DNA of 64,000 bases from Flavobacterium sp. (GCA_014377455.1 JACMPO010000243.1:1-64000), one strand, 5' to 3'; shown: positions 16,658 to 26,888, counted from the stretch's first letter. Translations and numbers: made by a program. The notes: generated from the letters alone by a model not told the origin.

Positions 16658-17347
16658 TTAATTTAATATCCTTTTTGGAAATAATTCATCTATTTTAAAA
16701 ATAAAGTTGAAATCAATTTTTTTACTCTCTAAATAAACAGTTTCTGAATTAATTTTACCATCAATCACACATACTATCTTTTCTAAATTAAAGTTTTTTA
16801 TTTCAAAAAGGTTATATTTTTTTAGCAAATAATCTTTTACATTGTTTTTATATAAACTTTCTATATTATCTTTATTTGAAAAATAATAGTAATGTTCATT
16901 TATAATTTTTTTCTTTTTAGAGTTTTTAAATTGCGTTAGATGAACTAAAATTTGATTATTAATTGTGTCTTTTTCGTATTCAAAAACTTCTACAAAATTT
17001 TTATATTTTTTTTGATTTTCATAAATTATTACTGTGTATAATTTTGAATTATTTAACTTATTCAAATCCTCAACTTTATTATAATCAAAGTTAACATCGA
17101 AATTAATTACTCTTTTTTTCTTGTGATCATCCAATGTAGCTCCCTTTACATTATCATTCATTTTTATCAATAAAGAATAAGTTGAATCTTTTGTGTTCAT
17201 AAAATAAATCATTTTACCATTGAAATGGGTTGAATAATTTTTATATTTATAAACAACTGAAGAATCAAAATAATAACTCATTTTTTCATTCTGAGAATAA
17301 ACAAATGATTTAAAGAAAAATAACACTATTAAAAGAAAACACTTCAT
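16658..17347 (-). CDS. Exported protein of unknown function between transketolase halves
   Basis: This 229-residue protein begins with a signal peptide (MKCFLLIVLFFFKSFVYSQ). The rest is rich in Lys, Asn, Tyr and Ile, with many beta-strand-like stretches and no domain that I recognise. It lies 14 bases before the C-terminal transketolase gene and directly abuts the stop of the N-terminal one, so it should be transcribed with both. Its base composition is visibly more AT-rich than its neighbours, suggesting a later insertion into the operon. Confidence 0.75.
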   Translation of the reverse strand: MKCFLLIVLFFFKSFVYSQNEKMSYYFDSSVVYKYKNYSTHFNGKMIYFMNTKDSTYSLLIKMNDNVKGATLDDHKKKRVINFDVNFDYNKVEDLNKLNNSKLYTVIIYENQKKYKNFVEVFEYEKDTINNQILVHLTQFKNSKKKKIINEHYYYFSNKDNIESLYKNNVKDYLLKKYNLFEIKNFNLEKIVCVIDGKINSETVYLESKKIDFNFIFKIDELFPKRILN

Positions 17348-18193
17348 TTAATAATCTCCCAAAGTTTCTTTGTTCTGCTCTAATGCGGTCGCAAGTTGTG
17401 CATCATTTGGCGCTTTACCGTGCCATGCATGAGAATACATCATATAATCAACTCCATTTCCCATTTCGGTATGTAACAAAACGCAAACTGGTTTTCCTTT
17501 TCTAGTTCTTGATTTGGCTTCGTTCATTCCATCAATAATTGCTTCGATGTTATTTCCTTCTTTGATTTCTAAAACATCCCAATCAAATGCTTCAAATTTT
17601 GCTTTTATGCTTCCCATACACAAAACTTCGTCAGTAGTTCCATCTATTTGTTTGCCATTTAAGTCAATGGTAGCAATAAGATTATCAACTTTTTTAGCCG
17701 AAGCATACATAATTGCTTCCCAGTTTTGTCCTTCTTGCAATTCACCATCTCCATGAAGTGTGTAAATTAAATGATTGCAATGATTCAGTTTTTTTGCTTG
17801 TGCAGCACCTATTGCTACTGATAATCCTTGACCTAAAGATCCAGATGCAATTCTTACTCCAGGCAAACCTTCATGAGTAGTTGGATGTCCTTGTAACCGT
17901 GTATTGAGTTTTCTAAAAGTTGCTAATTCTGATATAGGAAAATAGCCACTTCTTGCTAAAACACTGTAAAATACTGGAGAGATATGTCCGTTTGATAAAA
18001 AAAACAAATCTTCACCCAATCCATTCATTTCAAATCCAGGTTTACGATCCATAATTTCCTGATATAAAGCTACTAAAAATTCGGTGCAACCTAGTGATCC
18101 TCCCGGATGACCAGAATTTACAGCGTGAACCATTCGCAAAATATCACGTCGAACTTGTGTTGAAAAATCTTGTAGTTGTTGTGTGTTAGACAT
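17348..18193 (-). CDS. Transketolase, N-terminal subunit
   Basis: This 281-residue protein is the thiamine-diphosphate (pyrophosphate-binding) half of transketolase. VNSGHPGGSLGCTEFLVALY near residue 25 and the cofactor/metal motif HGDGELQEGQNWEAIMYA (near residue 145) are clear. HAWHGKAPND near the C terminus is also typical. It heads the operon with the exported protein and the C-terminal subunit; a promoter motif lies at 18219-18226. Confidence 0.92.
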   Translation of the reverse strand: MSNTQQLQDFSTQVRRDILRMVHAVNSGHPGGSLGCTEFLVALYQEIMDRKPGFEMNGLGEDLFFLSNGHISPVFYSVLARSGYFPISELATFRKLNTRLQGHPTTHEGLPGVRIASGSLGQGLSVAIGAAQAKKLNHCNHLIYTLHGDGELQEGQNWEAIMYASAKKVDNLIATIDLNGKQIDGTTDEVLCMGSIKAKFEAFDWDVLEIKEGNNIEAIIDGMNEAKSRTRKGKPVCVLLHTEMGNGVDYMMYSHAWHGKAPNDAQLATALEQNKETLGDY

Positions 18194-18218
18194 TTTTTGT
18201 AGTTAAAATTATTTAGTT

Positions 18219-18226
18219 CAAATATA
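18219..18226 (-). promoter_or_regulatory. -7 motif for the transketolase operon
   Basis: TATATTTG on the minus strand, 26 bases upstream of the N-terminal subunit ATG. Confidence 0.6.
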
Positions 18227-18283
18227 ATGAGATTTATCGATTTTTAGAGCCACCACTTTTTAGAGTTTTGAAAAGTTATCTAC

Positions 18284-18308
18284 AAAAAAAATCACGCAAA
18301 AGCGTGAC
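18284..18308 (-). terminator. Intrinsic terminator of the mini-lipoprotein gene
   Basis: A perfect hairpin TCACGC-AAAA-GCGTGA at 18292-18307 is followed by a T run on the minus strand. Confidence 0.85.
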
Positions 18309-18333
18309 CTTATAAAAAGAATAAAAACTTACA

Positions 18334-18507
18334 TTAGTTTTTGCTAGAAAATCTTTTGATTACCAATATTATAACTGCTACAACAACTACAACTAAGAAA
18401 ATCCCAACTCCTATACCCGCTTTAAAAATTTCACCAATGGCTGAACAACTTGAAAATAAGAAGGAAATAATAAAAAGAAATGCACATTTTTTTAATAGAC
18501 TATTCAT
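18334..18507 (-). CDS. 57-residue lipoprotein with C-terminal membrane helix
   Basis: The short protein MNSLLKKCAFLFIISFLFSS is cut at a lipobox (FSSC, Cys near residue 21). A Gly-rich segment (IFKAGIGVGIF) and a Val/Ile-rich membrane helix follow, and it ends in a basic tail. An in-frame extension to 18540 is possible, but family-like signal peptides start at the ATG at 18505-18507. Relatives in flavobacteria are sometimes labelled phosphatidate cytidylyltransferase, which this length cannot support. Function unknown; probably a small inner-membrane protein. Confidence 0.7.
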   Translation of the reverse strand: MNSLLKKCAFLFIISFLFSSCSAIGEIFKAGIGVGIFLVVVVVAVIILVIKRFSSKN

Positions 18508-18652
18508 GATGTAATATTTGAAAATTAAGTTACGATTCAAAATTAAAACTCAAATCCAATTTTATTATTACATAATTAAACTCAAAAATTTCAATATTAA
18601 GTAGTATTAATTCTAGATAAATTCTCAATTAAGAATTCTTTAAAATAGATTT

Positions 18653-21484
18653 TTATTTCATCTCTTTCTTCAAAAATTGCGCTGTATAACTTTTTTTATT
18701 TTTAATAATTTCTTCTGGTGTACCTTTGCACGTAATTTCGCCACCGCCTTTTCCGCCTTCCATTCCAACGTCAATAATATGATCTGCAAGTTTAATAACA
18801 TCGAGATTATGTTCAATAATTAAAACCGTATTTCCTTTATCTACTAATTTATTTATCACGTCCATCAATACTCTAATATCTTCAAAATGCAAACCTGTAG
18901 TGGGTTCATCCATGATGTAAAACGTATTTCCTGTATCTTTTTTAGACAATTCTGCCGATAATTTTATACGTTGCGCTTCGCCACCTGAAAGTGTGGTGCT
19001 TTGTTGACCAAGAGTAATGTAACCCAAACCAACATCTTGTAAGGTTTTTACTTTTCTATAAATTTTCGGAATATTTTCAAAAAACGGAACCGCTTCGTCA
19101 ACAGTCATGTTTAGTACATCTGAAATGGATTTTCCTTTAAACCGAATTTCCAATGTTTCCCGATTAAAACGTTTGCCTTGGCATGTTTCACATTCTACAT
19201 AAACATCGGGTAAGAAACTCATTTCTATAGTACGAACTCCTGAACCTTCACATGTTTCGCAACGTCCACCTTTCACGTTAAAACTAAATCTACCTGCTTT
19301 ATACCCACGAATTAAAGCTTCGGGTGTCATTGTAAATAAATTTCTAACCTCCGAAAAAACATCGGTGTACGTAGCTGGATTTGATCGTGGCGTTCTGCCA
19401 ATAGGACTTTGATCAATATCAATTACCTTATCAATATGCTCTAATCCTTCAATTCTTTTATAAGGTTGTGGTTTTTTGACTCCGTTAAAAATGTGTGCAT
19501 TTAAAATAGGATACAGCGTTTCGTTAATTAATGTCGACTTCCCACTTCCAGAAACTCCCGTTACACAAATTAGTTTTCCCAGTGGAAATTCAATAGTAAC
19601 ATTTTTTAAATTATTACCTGTTGCGCCAAACAACTTCATAACTTTTCCATTGCCTTCGCGACGTTTTTTAGGAATTTCAATTTTTAATTTTCCGTTTAAA
19701 TATTGCGCTGTAATTGTATTTTCTTGAAGTAATTCTTTTGGTGTTCCTTTACTGATGATATTTCCACCATATTTTCCAGCTTTTGGACCAATGTCAATAA
19801 CATAATCGGCACATTCAATCATGTCTTTATCGTGTTCAACAACCAAAACTGAATTTCCAATATCGCGAAGATTTTTTAAAGAATTAATCAATCTTTCATT
19901 ATCTCTTTGGTGTAATCCGATGCTTGGTTCGTCCAGAATATAAAGCACTCCAACCAATTGTGAACCTATTTGAGTTGCCAGTCGAATGCGTTGTGCTTCG
20001 CCTCCTGAAAGTGATTTTGAACTCCTATTTAATGATAAATAATTCAAACCAACATCGAGTAAAAATTGCAATCTATCGTTGATTTCTTTTAGAATTTCAG
20101 TTGCAATAATTTTTTGTTTTTCAGAAAATACTTTTGGTAAATCTTGAAACCAAGCCGTTAATTCAGAGATATCCATCGAAGATAATTCGGCAATATTTTG
20201 ATTATTGATTTTAAAAAATAGGGATTCTTTTTTCAAACGTGAACCATAACATTCAGGACAATTTACTTCGTCCATAAATTCTTTTGCCCATCTTTTTATA
20301 GATGATGAGTTACTTTCTTCAAACTGATTTTTAATAAATTTTGAAATTCCTTCAAAATCTATTTTATAATCTTTAGTAACGCCAGCAACTTTCGATTTTA
20401 TCGAAAATTTTTCATTGCCACCATTAAGAATCATTTCCATTGCTTCTTTTGAAATTGTATCTATGGCATCAGTTAATTTAAAACCATATTTTTCGCCTAT
20501 AATTTCTAATTGCTTAAACATCCACGAACTTTTATATTCGCCAAGTGGCGCAAAACCTCCTTTATTTATGGATAATTTCCCATTAGGAATTATTTTTTTT
20601 CTATTTATTTCATTTACTATTCCTAATCCTTTACAATGTTCGCATGCACCTTTTGGTGAATTGAACGAAAATAAATTAGGTTCTGGATTTTGATACGAAA
20701 TTCCTGTTGTTGGGCACATTAGTGTTCTACTAAAAAAGCGTACTTCCTCACTTTCATGTTCAATAACCATCATTACATCTTCACCGTGATACATGGCGGT
20801 TTTTATACTTTCTGCTAAACGTTTATCAGTAACTTCATCATTATTTACTTCTAATCTATCGATTACAGTTTCGATATCGTGAGTTTTATAACGGTCGAGT
20901 TTCATTCCTGTTGTGATGTCGGTAATTTTTCCGTTTACACGAACTTTTACGAAACCTTGTTTTGCAATTTGTTGAAACAATTCGGCATAATGACCTTTTC
21001 TAGCTCTAATTATTGGAGCCAAAATATTTATACGTTTTCCTGTAAAATTTTCCTTAATCAAATTTTTAATTTGCTCGTCAGAATACGAAACCATTTTTTC
21101 GCCAGTATTATAACTGTAAGCATCTCCTGCTCGAGCAAAGAGTAATCGCAGAAAATCGTAAATTTCGGTTATAGTCCCCACAGTTGATCGTGGCGATTTA
21201 CTTGTGGTTTTTTGTTCAATAGCTATTACAGGTGAAAGTCCATCAATTTTATCGACATCAGGACGTTCTAATCCACCAAGAAATTGACGTGCGTAAGCAG
21301 AAAATGTTTCAATATATCTTCGTTGACCTTCGGCATAAATGGTATCAAATGCTAAGGATGATTTGCCTGAGCCTGAAAGTCCGGTAATTACAACCAGTTT
21401 TTCTCTCGGAATTTTGATGTCAATATTTTTCAAATTGTGAACTCTCGCTCCAATTACATCAATCGTATTTTCGTTTTCTAGCAT
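18653..21484 (-). CDS. uvrA: Excinuclease ABC subunit UvrA
   Basis: This 943-residue nucleotide-excision repair ATPase detects DNA lesions with UvrB. The two ABC modules are intact. Walker A motifs are GLSGSGKSS and GVSGSGKST, signature motifs LSGGEAQRI occur twice, and Walker B motifs read [12 protein letters not shown] and [12 protein letters not shown]. Zinc fingers are seen as [16 protein letters not shown] and [17 protein letters not shown]. The frame continues 16 codons upstream to 21532, but the promoter motif TATTTTTG at 21501-21508 lies inside that extension and family members start at [10 protein letters not shown], so I take 21484. Confidence 0.96.
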   Translation of the reverse strand: MLENENTIDVIGARVHNLKNIDIKIPREKLVVITGLSGSGKSSLAFDTIYAEGQRRYIETFSAYARQFLGGLERPDVDKIDGLSPVIAIEQKTTSKSPRSTVGTITEIYDFLRLLFARAGDAYSYNTGEKMVSYSDEQIKNLIKENFTGKRINILAPIIRARKGHYAELFQQIAKQGFVKVRVNGKITDITTGMKLDRYKTHDIETVIDRLEVNNDEVTDKRLAESIKTAMYHGEDVMMVIEHESEEVRFFSRTLMCPTTGISYQNPEPNLFSFNSPKGACEHCKGLGIVNEINRKKIIPNGKLSINKGGFAPLGEYKSSWMFKQLEIIGEKYGFKLTDAIDTISKEAMEMILNGGNEKFSIKSKVAGVTKDYKIDFEGISKFIKNQFEESNSSSIKRWAKEFMDEVNCPECYGSRLKKESLFFKINNQNIAELSSMDISELTAWFQDLPKVFSEKQKIIATEILKEINDRLQFLLDVGLNYLSLNRSSKSLSGGEAQRIRLATQIGSQLVGVLYILDEPSIGLHQRDNERLINSLKNLRDIGNSVLVVEHDKDMIECADYVIDIGPKAGKYGGNIISKGTPKELLQENTITAQYLNGKLKIEIPKKRREGNGKVMKLFGATGNNLKNVTIEFPLGKLICVTGVSGSGKSTLINETLYPILNAHIFNGVKKPQPYKRIEGLEHIDKVIDIDQSPIGRTPRSNPATYTDVFSEVRNLFTMTPEALIRGYKAGRFSFNVKGGRCETCEGSGVRTIEMSFLPDVYVECETCQGKRFNRETLEIRFKGKSISDVLNMTVDEAVPFFENIPKIYRKVKTLQDVGLGYITLGQQSTTLSGGEAQRIKLSAELSKKDTGNTFYIMDEPTTGLHFEDIRVLMDVINKLVDKGNTVLIIEHNLDVIKLADHIIDVGMEGGKGGGEITCKGTPEEIIKNKKSYTAQFLKKEMK

Positions 21485-21500
21485 ATTTTTTTTCAAAGCA

Positions 21501-21508
21501 CAAAAATA
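21501..21508 (-). promoter_or_regulatory. -7 motif for uvrA
   Basis: TATTTTTG on the minus strand, 17 bases before the chosen uvrA ATG; it decides the start. Confidence 0.6.
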
Positions 21509-21628
21509 CGATTTTGTAGGCAAATTTGTCACTTAAGGTTTAGAAGAATTTCAATTTATAGCGAATTTAATTATTTAAATTTTGGATATAAAATCATGTT
21601 AAAATTTATATATTAATAGTAATACTAT

Positions 21629-21636
21629 TATATTTG
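21629..21636 (+). promoter_or_regulatory. -7 motif for the export operon
   Basis: TATATTTG overlaps the start of the longest open frame (TTG at 21634). Translation therefore more likely begins at the ATG at 21655. Confidence 0.6.
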
Positions 21637-21654
21637 CAAAAAATACTTTTATTT

Positions 21655-22326
21655 ATGAATGTTGTACTGCCGAATATAGTTATTAATATTAGTAAAAAAC
21701 TCTACATTAAAAATCCTGAAACATCATATTTGGGTAAAAAAATTATTGAAAACAGCATTCTCTTGATAGATGAAATTGGTTTTGAGAACTTTACTTTTAA
21801 AAAATTGGGAGAAAAAATCAGTTCCAACGAGAGTTCCATTTATCGCTACTTTGATAGTAAGCACAAATTATTACTGTATTTATCCGCTTGGTATTGGGGT
21901 TGGATGGACTACAAATTAATTTTTGCAACCAACAATATAGCAAATGCAATCGAAAAACTAAAAATTGCAGTACAATTAGTTACCGAAGAAGTAGTTGATG
22001 ATACTGATACGTTGCATGTAAATGAAGCCGTTTTGTACAAAATTATTGTGTCAGAATTTGCTAAAACGTTGCTCACTAAAGATGTTGATCAAGAAAATGA
22101 AATTGGTTATTTTTTAGTTTACAAAAAGGTTATTAATCGATTACAAAGTTTTATTGATGCTGTAAATCCTAAGTATCCATTTGCTAAAACATTAGCCTCA
22201 TCTATTGTTGAAGGTGCTTTACATCAACATTTTTTAAAAAATCATTTTAAAACAATTACAAATTGTAATGAAACCATTTCGCCTACTGATTTTTATATCA
22301 ACTTAATTGACAATACTTTAAAATAA
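21655..22326 (+). CDS. TetR/AcrR family transcriptional regulator
   Basis: This 223-residue protein has an N-terminal TetR-type HTH. The segment IGFENFTFKKLGEKISSNES..IYRYFDSKHKLLLYLS covers about residues 35-75, and a helical ligand-binding domain follows. It is the first gene of the ABC/HlyD/TolC cluster (6 bases before the ABC gene) and probably controls that cluster, including its own promoter at 21629-21636. The ligand is unknown. Start chosen at 21655 because of the promoter position. Confidence 0.88.
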   Translation: MNVVLPNIVINISKKLYIKNPETSYLGKKIIENSILLIDEIGFENFTFKKLGEKISSNESSIYRYFDSKHKLLLYLSAWYWGWMDYKLIFATNNIANAIEKLKIAVQLVTEEVVDDTDTLHVNEAVLYKIIVSEFAKTLLTKDVDQENEIGYFLVYKKVINRLQSFIDAVNPKYPFAKTLASSIVEGALHQHFLKNHFKTITNCNETISPTDFYINLIDNTLK

Positions 22327-22332
22327 ATTCTA

Positions 22333-23997
22333 ATGAATCAATCACCTTTACAACGTTTTTTTAATTTACTAAAGTTAGATAAAAAAGATATTTCACAAAT
22401 TTTTTTCTATGCCATTTTTGCTGGTTTAGTGAGTTTATCTTTACCATTGGGAATTCAAGCTATTATAAACTTAATTCAGTCTGGTCGTGTTAGCACATCT
22501 TGGATTGTACTAGTTATAGTTGTTGTTTTAGGAGTAGCTTTGGTTGGAATTTTGTCTCTAATGCAATTACGAATTACCGAAAATTTGCAACAAAAAATAT
22601 TTGTACGATCGTCTTTTGAATTTAGTTACAGACTACCAAAAATAAAGTTTGAAGAACTTTACAATCAATATCCGCCAGAAGTTGCAAATCGCTTTTTTGA
22701 TACTTTGACCATTCAAAAAGGAACATCAAAATTATTAGTAGATTTTTCGACGGCATTATTACAAATTATTTTTGGAATTTTATTACTTTCTTTATACCAT
22801 CCATTTTTTATTTTCTTTGGAATTTTCTTGTTGATTTTATTGTATAGTATTTTTAAATTCTCCTATAATTCAGGACTTAACACCAGTTTAAAAGAATCTA
22901 AATACAAGTACAAAGTGGTAAGTTGGTTGCAAGAAATTGCACGTAATAATTCAAGTTTTCGTAGGGCTGACAATTTTGAGTTTGCTTTATCTAAAAATAA
23001 TGAACTAGTAAACGGATATTTAGAAAACCGTGAAAAACATTTTGGAGTTATTAAGAGACAATTTATTCAATTAATAATTTTTAAAGTGATTATAACCGTT
23101 AGTTTATTATTAATTGGTGGTTTTTTAGTTTTAAATCAACAAATGAATATTGGCCAATTTGTCGCTGCCGAAATCATTATCTTATTGGTAATCAACTCTG
23201 TTGAAAAAATAATAGTTGGACTAGAAACATTGTATGATGTGTTGACATCTGTTGAAAAAATTGGACAAATAACTGATTTGAAAATAGAAGATTTTAATGG
23301 TTCTGAACCTAATTATTGTTTTACACAGTTAGCCATAGAAACCGAAAACATAAAATTTAAGTTTCCAGATTCCAATGATAATATAATTCAAAATATAAAT
23401 TTAAAAATTGACCAATCCGAAAAAATAGTTTTAGAAGGCAAAAATGGTTCCGGAAAAACAACTTTAATTCGATTATTATCAGGGTTAATCGAACCAACTT
23501 CTGGCTCATTTTTCATCAATGATGACACTTACAGAAAAATTGATTTAAACCAATACCGTTCACACATTGGAACCATTATAACTGGTGAAACTCCTTTTGA
23601 AGGAACAATTCTGGAAAATATTACGTTTAATAATGCCCATATCAAACACGAGGATATAAAATGGGCAATCGAAAGTGTAAAATTAGGAAGTTACATCAAG
23701 TCATTGCCTGACGGACTAGAAACTAAAATTATTACCGATGGAATTCAAATGTCGTCTTCAAATGCACAAAAAATATTGTTAGCACGGAGCATTATTAACA
23801 AACCAAAAATTCTATTTCTAGAAGATCCTTTGGACAAAATGGATGAAAACACGGCTAACGAAATTATCGATTTCATCATGGACGAAAAAAATAAATGGAC
23901 AGTCATAGTTTCTTCCAAAAATGAGTATTGGAAACAAAAAAGTACTCGAATTATAACATTAAACGATGGAACTATTATATCAGATTCTAAAAACTAA
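22333..23997 (+). CDS. ABC exporter half-transporter with degenerate ATPase motifs
   Basis: This 554-residue membrane-ABC fusion has about six membrane helices (residues 20-290) of the type I exporter kind and a nucleotide-binding domain (about 330-554). Walker A is intact (EGKNGSGKTTLI). Other catalytic motifs are not. The Q-loop region reads IGTIITGETPFEGTI with no Gln. The signature LSGGQ is replaced by MSSSNAQ. Walker B reads ILFLEDPLD, with Glu and Asp swapped. The H-loop reads VIVSSKNEYW with no His. It may bind ATP but hydrolyse it poorly, or need a partner subunit. It lies between tetR and hlyD genes. Substrate unknown. Confidence 0.88.
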   Translation: MNQSPLQRFFNLLKLDKKDISQIFFYAIFAGLVSLSLPLGIQAIINLIQSGRVSTSWIVLVIVVVLGVALVGILSLMQLRITENLQQKIFVRSSFEFSYRLPKIKFEELYNQYPPEVANRFFDTLTIQKGTSKLLVDFSTALLQIIFGILLLSLYHPFFIFFGIFLLILLYSIFKFSYNSGLNTSLKESKYKYKVVSWLQEIARNNSSFRRADNFEFALSKNNELVNGYLENREKHFGVIKRQFIQLIIFKVIITVSLLLIGGFLVLNQQMNIGQFVAAEIIILLVINSVEKIIVGLETLYDVLTSVEKIGQITDLKIEDFNGSEPNYCFTQLAIETENIKFKFPDSNDNIIQNINLKIDQSEKIVLEGKNGSGKTTLIRLLSGLIEPTSGSFFINDDTYRKIDLNQYRSHIGTIITGETPFEGTILENITFNNAHIKHEDIKWAIESVKLGSYIKSLPDGLETKIITDGIQMSSSNAQKILLARSIINKPKILFLEDPLDKMDENTANEIIDFIMDEKNKWTVIVSSKNEYWKQKSTRIITLNDGTIISDSKN

Positions 23998-24002
23998 TCG
24001 CT

Positions 24003-25349
24003 ATGCTAAATATTTCTAAAAAAAATCCGATTACAGAAAACATTGACCAGTTTAGTGCTATAAAAAATTTGACCAATCGACCGCATTACAAAATTTTAAA
24101 CAAAATCATTCTAACAGTTTCCATAATTGGAGTAATTATTTTGTTCTTGCCTTGGACGCAAAACATATCTGGAACTGGTGCAGTTACAACTTTAAAACCC
24201 GATCAAAGACCACAAACCATTCATTCGGTAATTGCTGGACGAATCGAAAAATGGTACGTAAAAGAAGGTGATTTTGTAAAAAAAGGCGATACCATATTAT
24301 TCATTTCAGAGGTTAAAGAAGATTACTTAGACCCAAACTTGATGGAAAATACCAAAAATCAAATGGATGCCAAAAAAATGGCGCAAGAATCCTATGGTGG
24401 AAAAGTAACTTCACTTTCAGCGCAAATTGCAGCTATCGAGAACGAAAAAAACTTGAAATTACAACAAGCCAAAAATAAAATCCGTCAAGCGGTTCTGAAA
24501 GTAAAAAGTGATAGCGCAGATTTAATTGCGGTTAGAACTCAAGTAAAAATTGCTATCACACAATTCAATCGTACGATTACTTTGAATAAAGAAGGTTTAA
24601 AACCATTAACCGATGTGGAAGAAAAACGTTTAAAATTGCAAGATGTTGAAGCCAAAATCATTACACAAGAAAATAAATACATTGGTAGTCAAAACGAATT
24701 AATCAACGCCAAAGTAGAAGTCAACAGAATTTCAGCCGAATATGCCGAAAAAGATTCCAAAGCTAAAAGCGACCAATACACAGCTTTAAGTAACCAATAC
24801 GACACCAAAGCTCAGGTAAACAAACTCGAAAATCAGTACACCAATTACAAAATCCGAAATGGAATGTACTACATAAAAGCGCCACAAAGCGGTCATGTAA
24901 ACCGTGCTATTCAGTCTGGACTTGGCGAAACCATCAAAGAAGGAACGCAAATTGTGAGCATCATGCCTTCCGTTTACGATATTGCAGTGGAAACTTATGT
25001 GGCACCCAACGATTTACCGCTGGTGCACAAGGGCGAAAAAGTACGCGTTTGGTTTGACGGTTGGCCTACCATTGTATTTTCAGGTTGGCCCAACATGAGT
25101 TACGGAACTTTTGGCGGAAAAATTGTAGCTATAGAAACATTCATCAGTGATAACGGAAAATTCAGAGTGCTAATTGCACCCGATAAAGACGAACATCCTT
25201 GGCCAAAACAAGTCAGCATGGGTTCTGGTGCGCAAACTTTGGCTTTGCTGAACAACGTTCCGGTTTGGTTTGAAATCTGGCGTACACTCAACGGATTTCC
25301 ACCAAATTATTACCAACCAAAGTCAAAAACAACTAAAGAAAAAAAGTAG
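24003..25349 (+). CDS. HlyD-family periplasmic adaptor
   Basis: This 448-residue membrane-fusion protein has one N-terminal membrane helix (about 34-50). A lipoyl-like half follows (GRIEKWYVKEGDFVKKGDTI, about residues 80-100), then a long coiled coil (about 110-290). The second lipoyl half (YIKAPQSGHVNRAIQSGLGE) and a beta-barrel domain complete it. It should link the ABC protein in the inner membrane to the TolC-like protein. The second half of the gene is clearly richer in GC than the surrounding DNA. It lies 5 bases after the ABC gene. Confidence 0.9.
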   Translation: MLNISKKNPITENIDQFSAIKNLTNRPHYKILNKIILTVSIIGVIILFLPWTQNISGTGAVTTLKPDQRPQTIHSVIAGRIEKWYVKEGDFVKKGDTILFISEVKEDYLDPNLMENTKNQMDAKKMAQESYGGKVTSLSAQIAAIENEKNLKLQQAKNKIRQAVLKVKSDSADLIAVRTQVKIAITQFNRTITLNKEGLKPLTDVEEKRLKLQDVEAKIITQENKYIGSQNELINAKVEVNRISAEYAEKDSKAKSDQYTALSNQYDTKAQVNKLENQYTNYKIRNGMYYIKAPQSGHVNRAIQSGLGETIKEGTQIVSIMPSVYDIAVETYVAPNDLPLVHKGEKVRVWFDGWPTIVFSGWPNMSYGTFGGKIVAIETFISDNGKFRVLIAPDKDEHPWPKQVSMGSGAQTLALLNNVPVWFEIWRTLNGFPPNYYQPKSKTTKEKK

Positions 25350-25358
25350 GAACCAATG

Positions 25359-25444
25359 GCTTGGGCATTTTCAATAATCCATGTTCCTGCTTTCTTTCCA
25401 AAGCTCGCTAAAGAAGCGAGGCTTTTCCCTAAAATCAGGGTTAA
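25359..25444. repeat. Dispersed intergenic repeat, copy B
   Basis: Starts GCTTGGGCATTTTCAATAAT and ends AATCAGGGTTAA, with TTCCTGCTTTC in the middle and a hairpin with arms CTCGCT/AGCGAG at 25404-25420. It is the counterpart of copy A at 11110-11191 and lies between hlyD and the tolC-like gene. Confidence 0.7.
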
Positions 25445-25468
25445 AACTCAAACTAAAGGCACTAAAAA

Positions 25469-26857
25469 ATGAAATCGATACCACTTTTACTTTTACTATT
25501 CACTTACGTCATTACAGCACAAACAAAAGTTGGCAATGAACTAACCTTCAATGAATATTTGGGCTATGTAAAAAAGTACCATCCAATGGTGAAAAGTGCA
25601 AACCTTGAAATTAGTAGTGCACAAGCCAATTTGATGATGGCTCGTGGTGGATTTGACCCCAAAATTGAAGTAGATTTTGACAAAAAACAATTCAAATACA
25701 AAGAATATTATTCACTATTAAACACCAGTTTCAAAATTCCAACTTGGTACGGAATTGAAGTCAAAGCAGGTTTTGACAACAGCGAAGGAATTTATGTAAA
25801 TCCAGAAAATACTTTACCTAATAAAGGATTAACTTCATTAGGAATTACAGTGCCACTAGGCCAAGGATTATTAATAAACCAAAGAATGGCAGACGTTAGA
25901 AAAGCCAAAATTCAAATTAGATTAAGCCAAGCTGAACGAAAATTACAAGCCATTCAAGTTTTGTATGACGCGTCTGTTGCCTATTTCAATTGGAAACGAA
26001 ATTACAGCGAAGTACAACTTTATCAAAACTATTTGAACAACGCCACCATTCGATACAAAGGAATTCAAAGTTTGATTACCAATGGCGATAAACCTGCAAT
26101 TGACTCGGTTGAAGCTGGAATCAATCTTCGCAATCGTGAGTTGAGTTTGGAAGATTCCAAATTAAAATTAATTAAAGCCAAACTAGAGCTTTCTAATTTT
26201 CTTTGGCTAGAAAATAGCATTCCAATGGAATTGCAAGACAACATAATTCCAGAAGAAAAACTAGAATTAACCATTCAAGAAATTTTAAAAACCAACGAAT
26301 TACTGCAGGCAAATCCATCAATAGAAAATCATCCAAAAATCAATTCGTTGCAAAGTAAAATTGATATTCTAAATGTAGAACAAAAGCTAAAAGCCAATTC
26401 GTTATTACCAAAAATCGATGTTGGTTATCATTATTTATCAGAACCTAATTATTGGAATACCACAAACTTCAATAACTACAAAGTCGGAATGAATGTCTAT
26501 TTTCCAATATTTTTAAGAAAAGAACGTGGAAGTTTAAAACTAGCTCAATTTAAAATTCAAGACTCACAATTCGATTTGGATTTGCAGCGATTGCAATTGA
26601 CCAACAAAATCAACTCGCAACAAAACGAAATAAAATCACTAGAACGCCAACGCATTTTGATTTCCAAATTAGTAGACAATTACAATGTGATGTTAACGTC
26701 TGAAGAACGCTTGTTTTCATTCGGAGAAAGTTCCATGTTTTTAATAAACTCACGTGAAAACAATTTGGTAAGTTCGCAACTTTCAAAAATCGCATTAGAA
26801 AATCGTTATTTAAACTCCAATGCCGAACTATTTCGAATTATGGCAAATCCTGATTAA
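25469..26857 (+). CDS. TolC-like outer membrane efflux protein
   Basis: This 462-residue protein has a signal peptide (MKSIPLLLLLFTYVITAQ) and two repeated helical halves of the OEP family. LEISSAQANLMMARGGFDPKIEVDFD lies near residue 44, with long helices at about 145-240 and 370-450. It should form the outer-membrane channel of the export system with the ABC and HlyD proteins. It is 119 bases after hlyD; repeat copy B fills the gap, so an attenuating hairpin lies between the adaptor and the channel. Confidence 0.9.
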   Translation: MKSIPLLLLLFTYVITAQTKVGNELTFNEYLGYVKKYHPMVKSANLEISSAQANLMMARGGFDPKIEVDFDKKQFKYKEYYSLLNTSFKIPTWYGIEVKAGFDNSEGIYVNPENTLPNKGLTSLGITVPLGQGLLINQRMADVRKAKIQIRLSQAERKLQAIQVLYDASVAYFNWKRNYSEVQLYQNYLNNATIRYKGIQSLITNGDKPAIDSVEAGINLRNRELSLEDSKLKLIKAKLELSNFLWLENSIPMELQDNIIPEEKLELTIQEILKTNELLQANPSIENHPKINSLQSKIDILNVEQKLKANSLLPKIDVGYHYLSEPNYWNTTNFNNYKVGMNVYFPIFLRKERGSLKLAQFKIQDSQFDLDLQRLQLTNKINSQQNEIKSLERQRILISKLVDNYNVMLTSEERLFSFGESSMFLINSRENNLVSSQLSKIALENRYLNSNAELFRIMANPD

Positions 26858-26888
26858 AAAAAATTTCTATATATAAAATCAATTTACA

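Noticed and set aside
26610-26795. Short frame antisense to the tolC-like gene
   Set aside because: Fully contained in a well supported gene on the other strand, with no own signals.
21655-26857. Type I toxin or bacteriocin secretion locus with substrate gene
   Set aside because: No small gene with a double-glycine leader or RTX repeats is seen beside the exporter.
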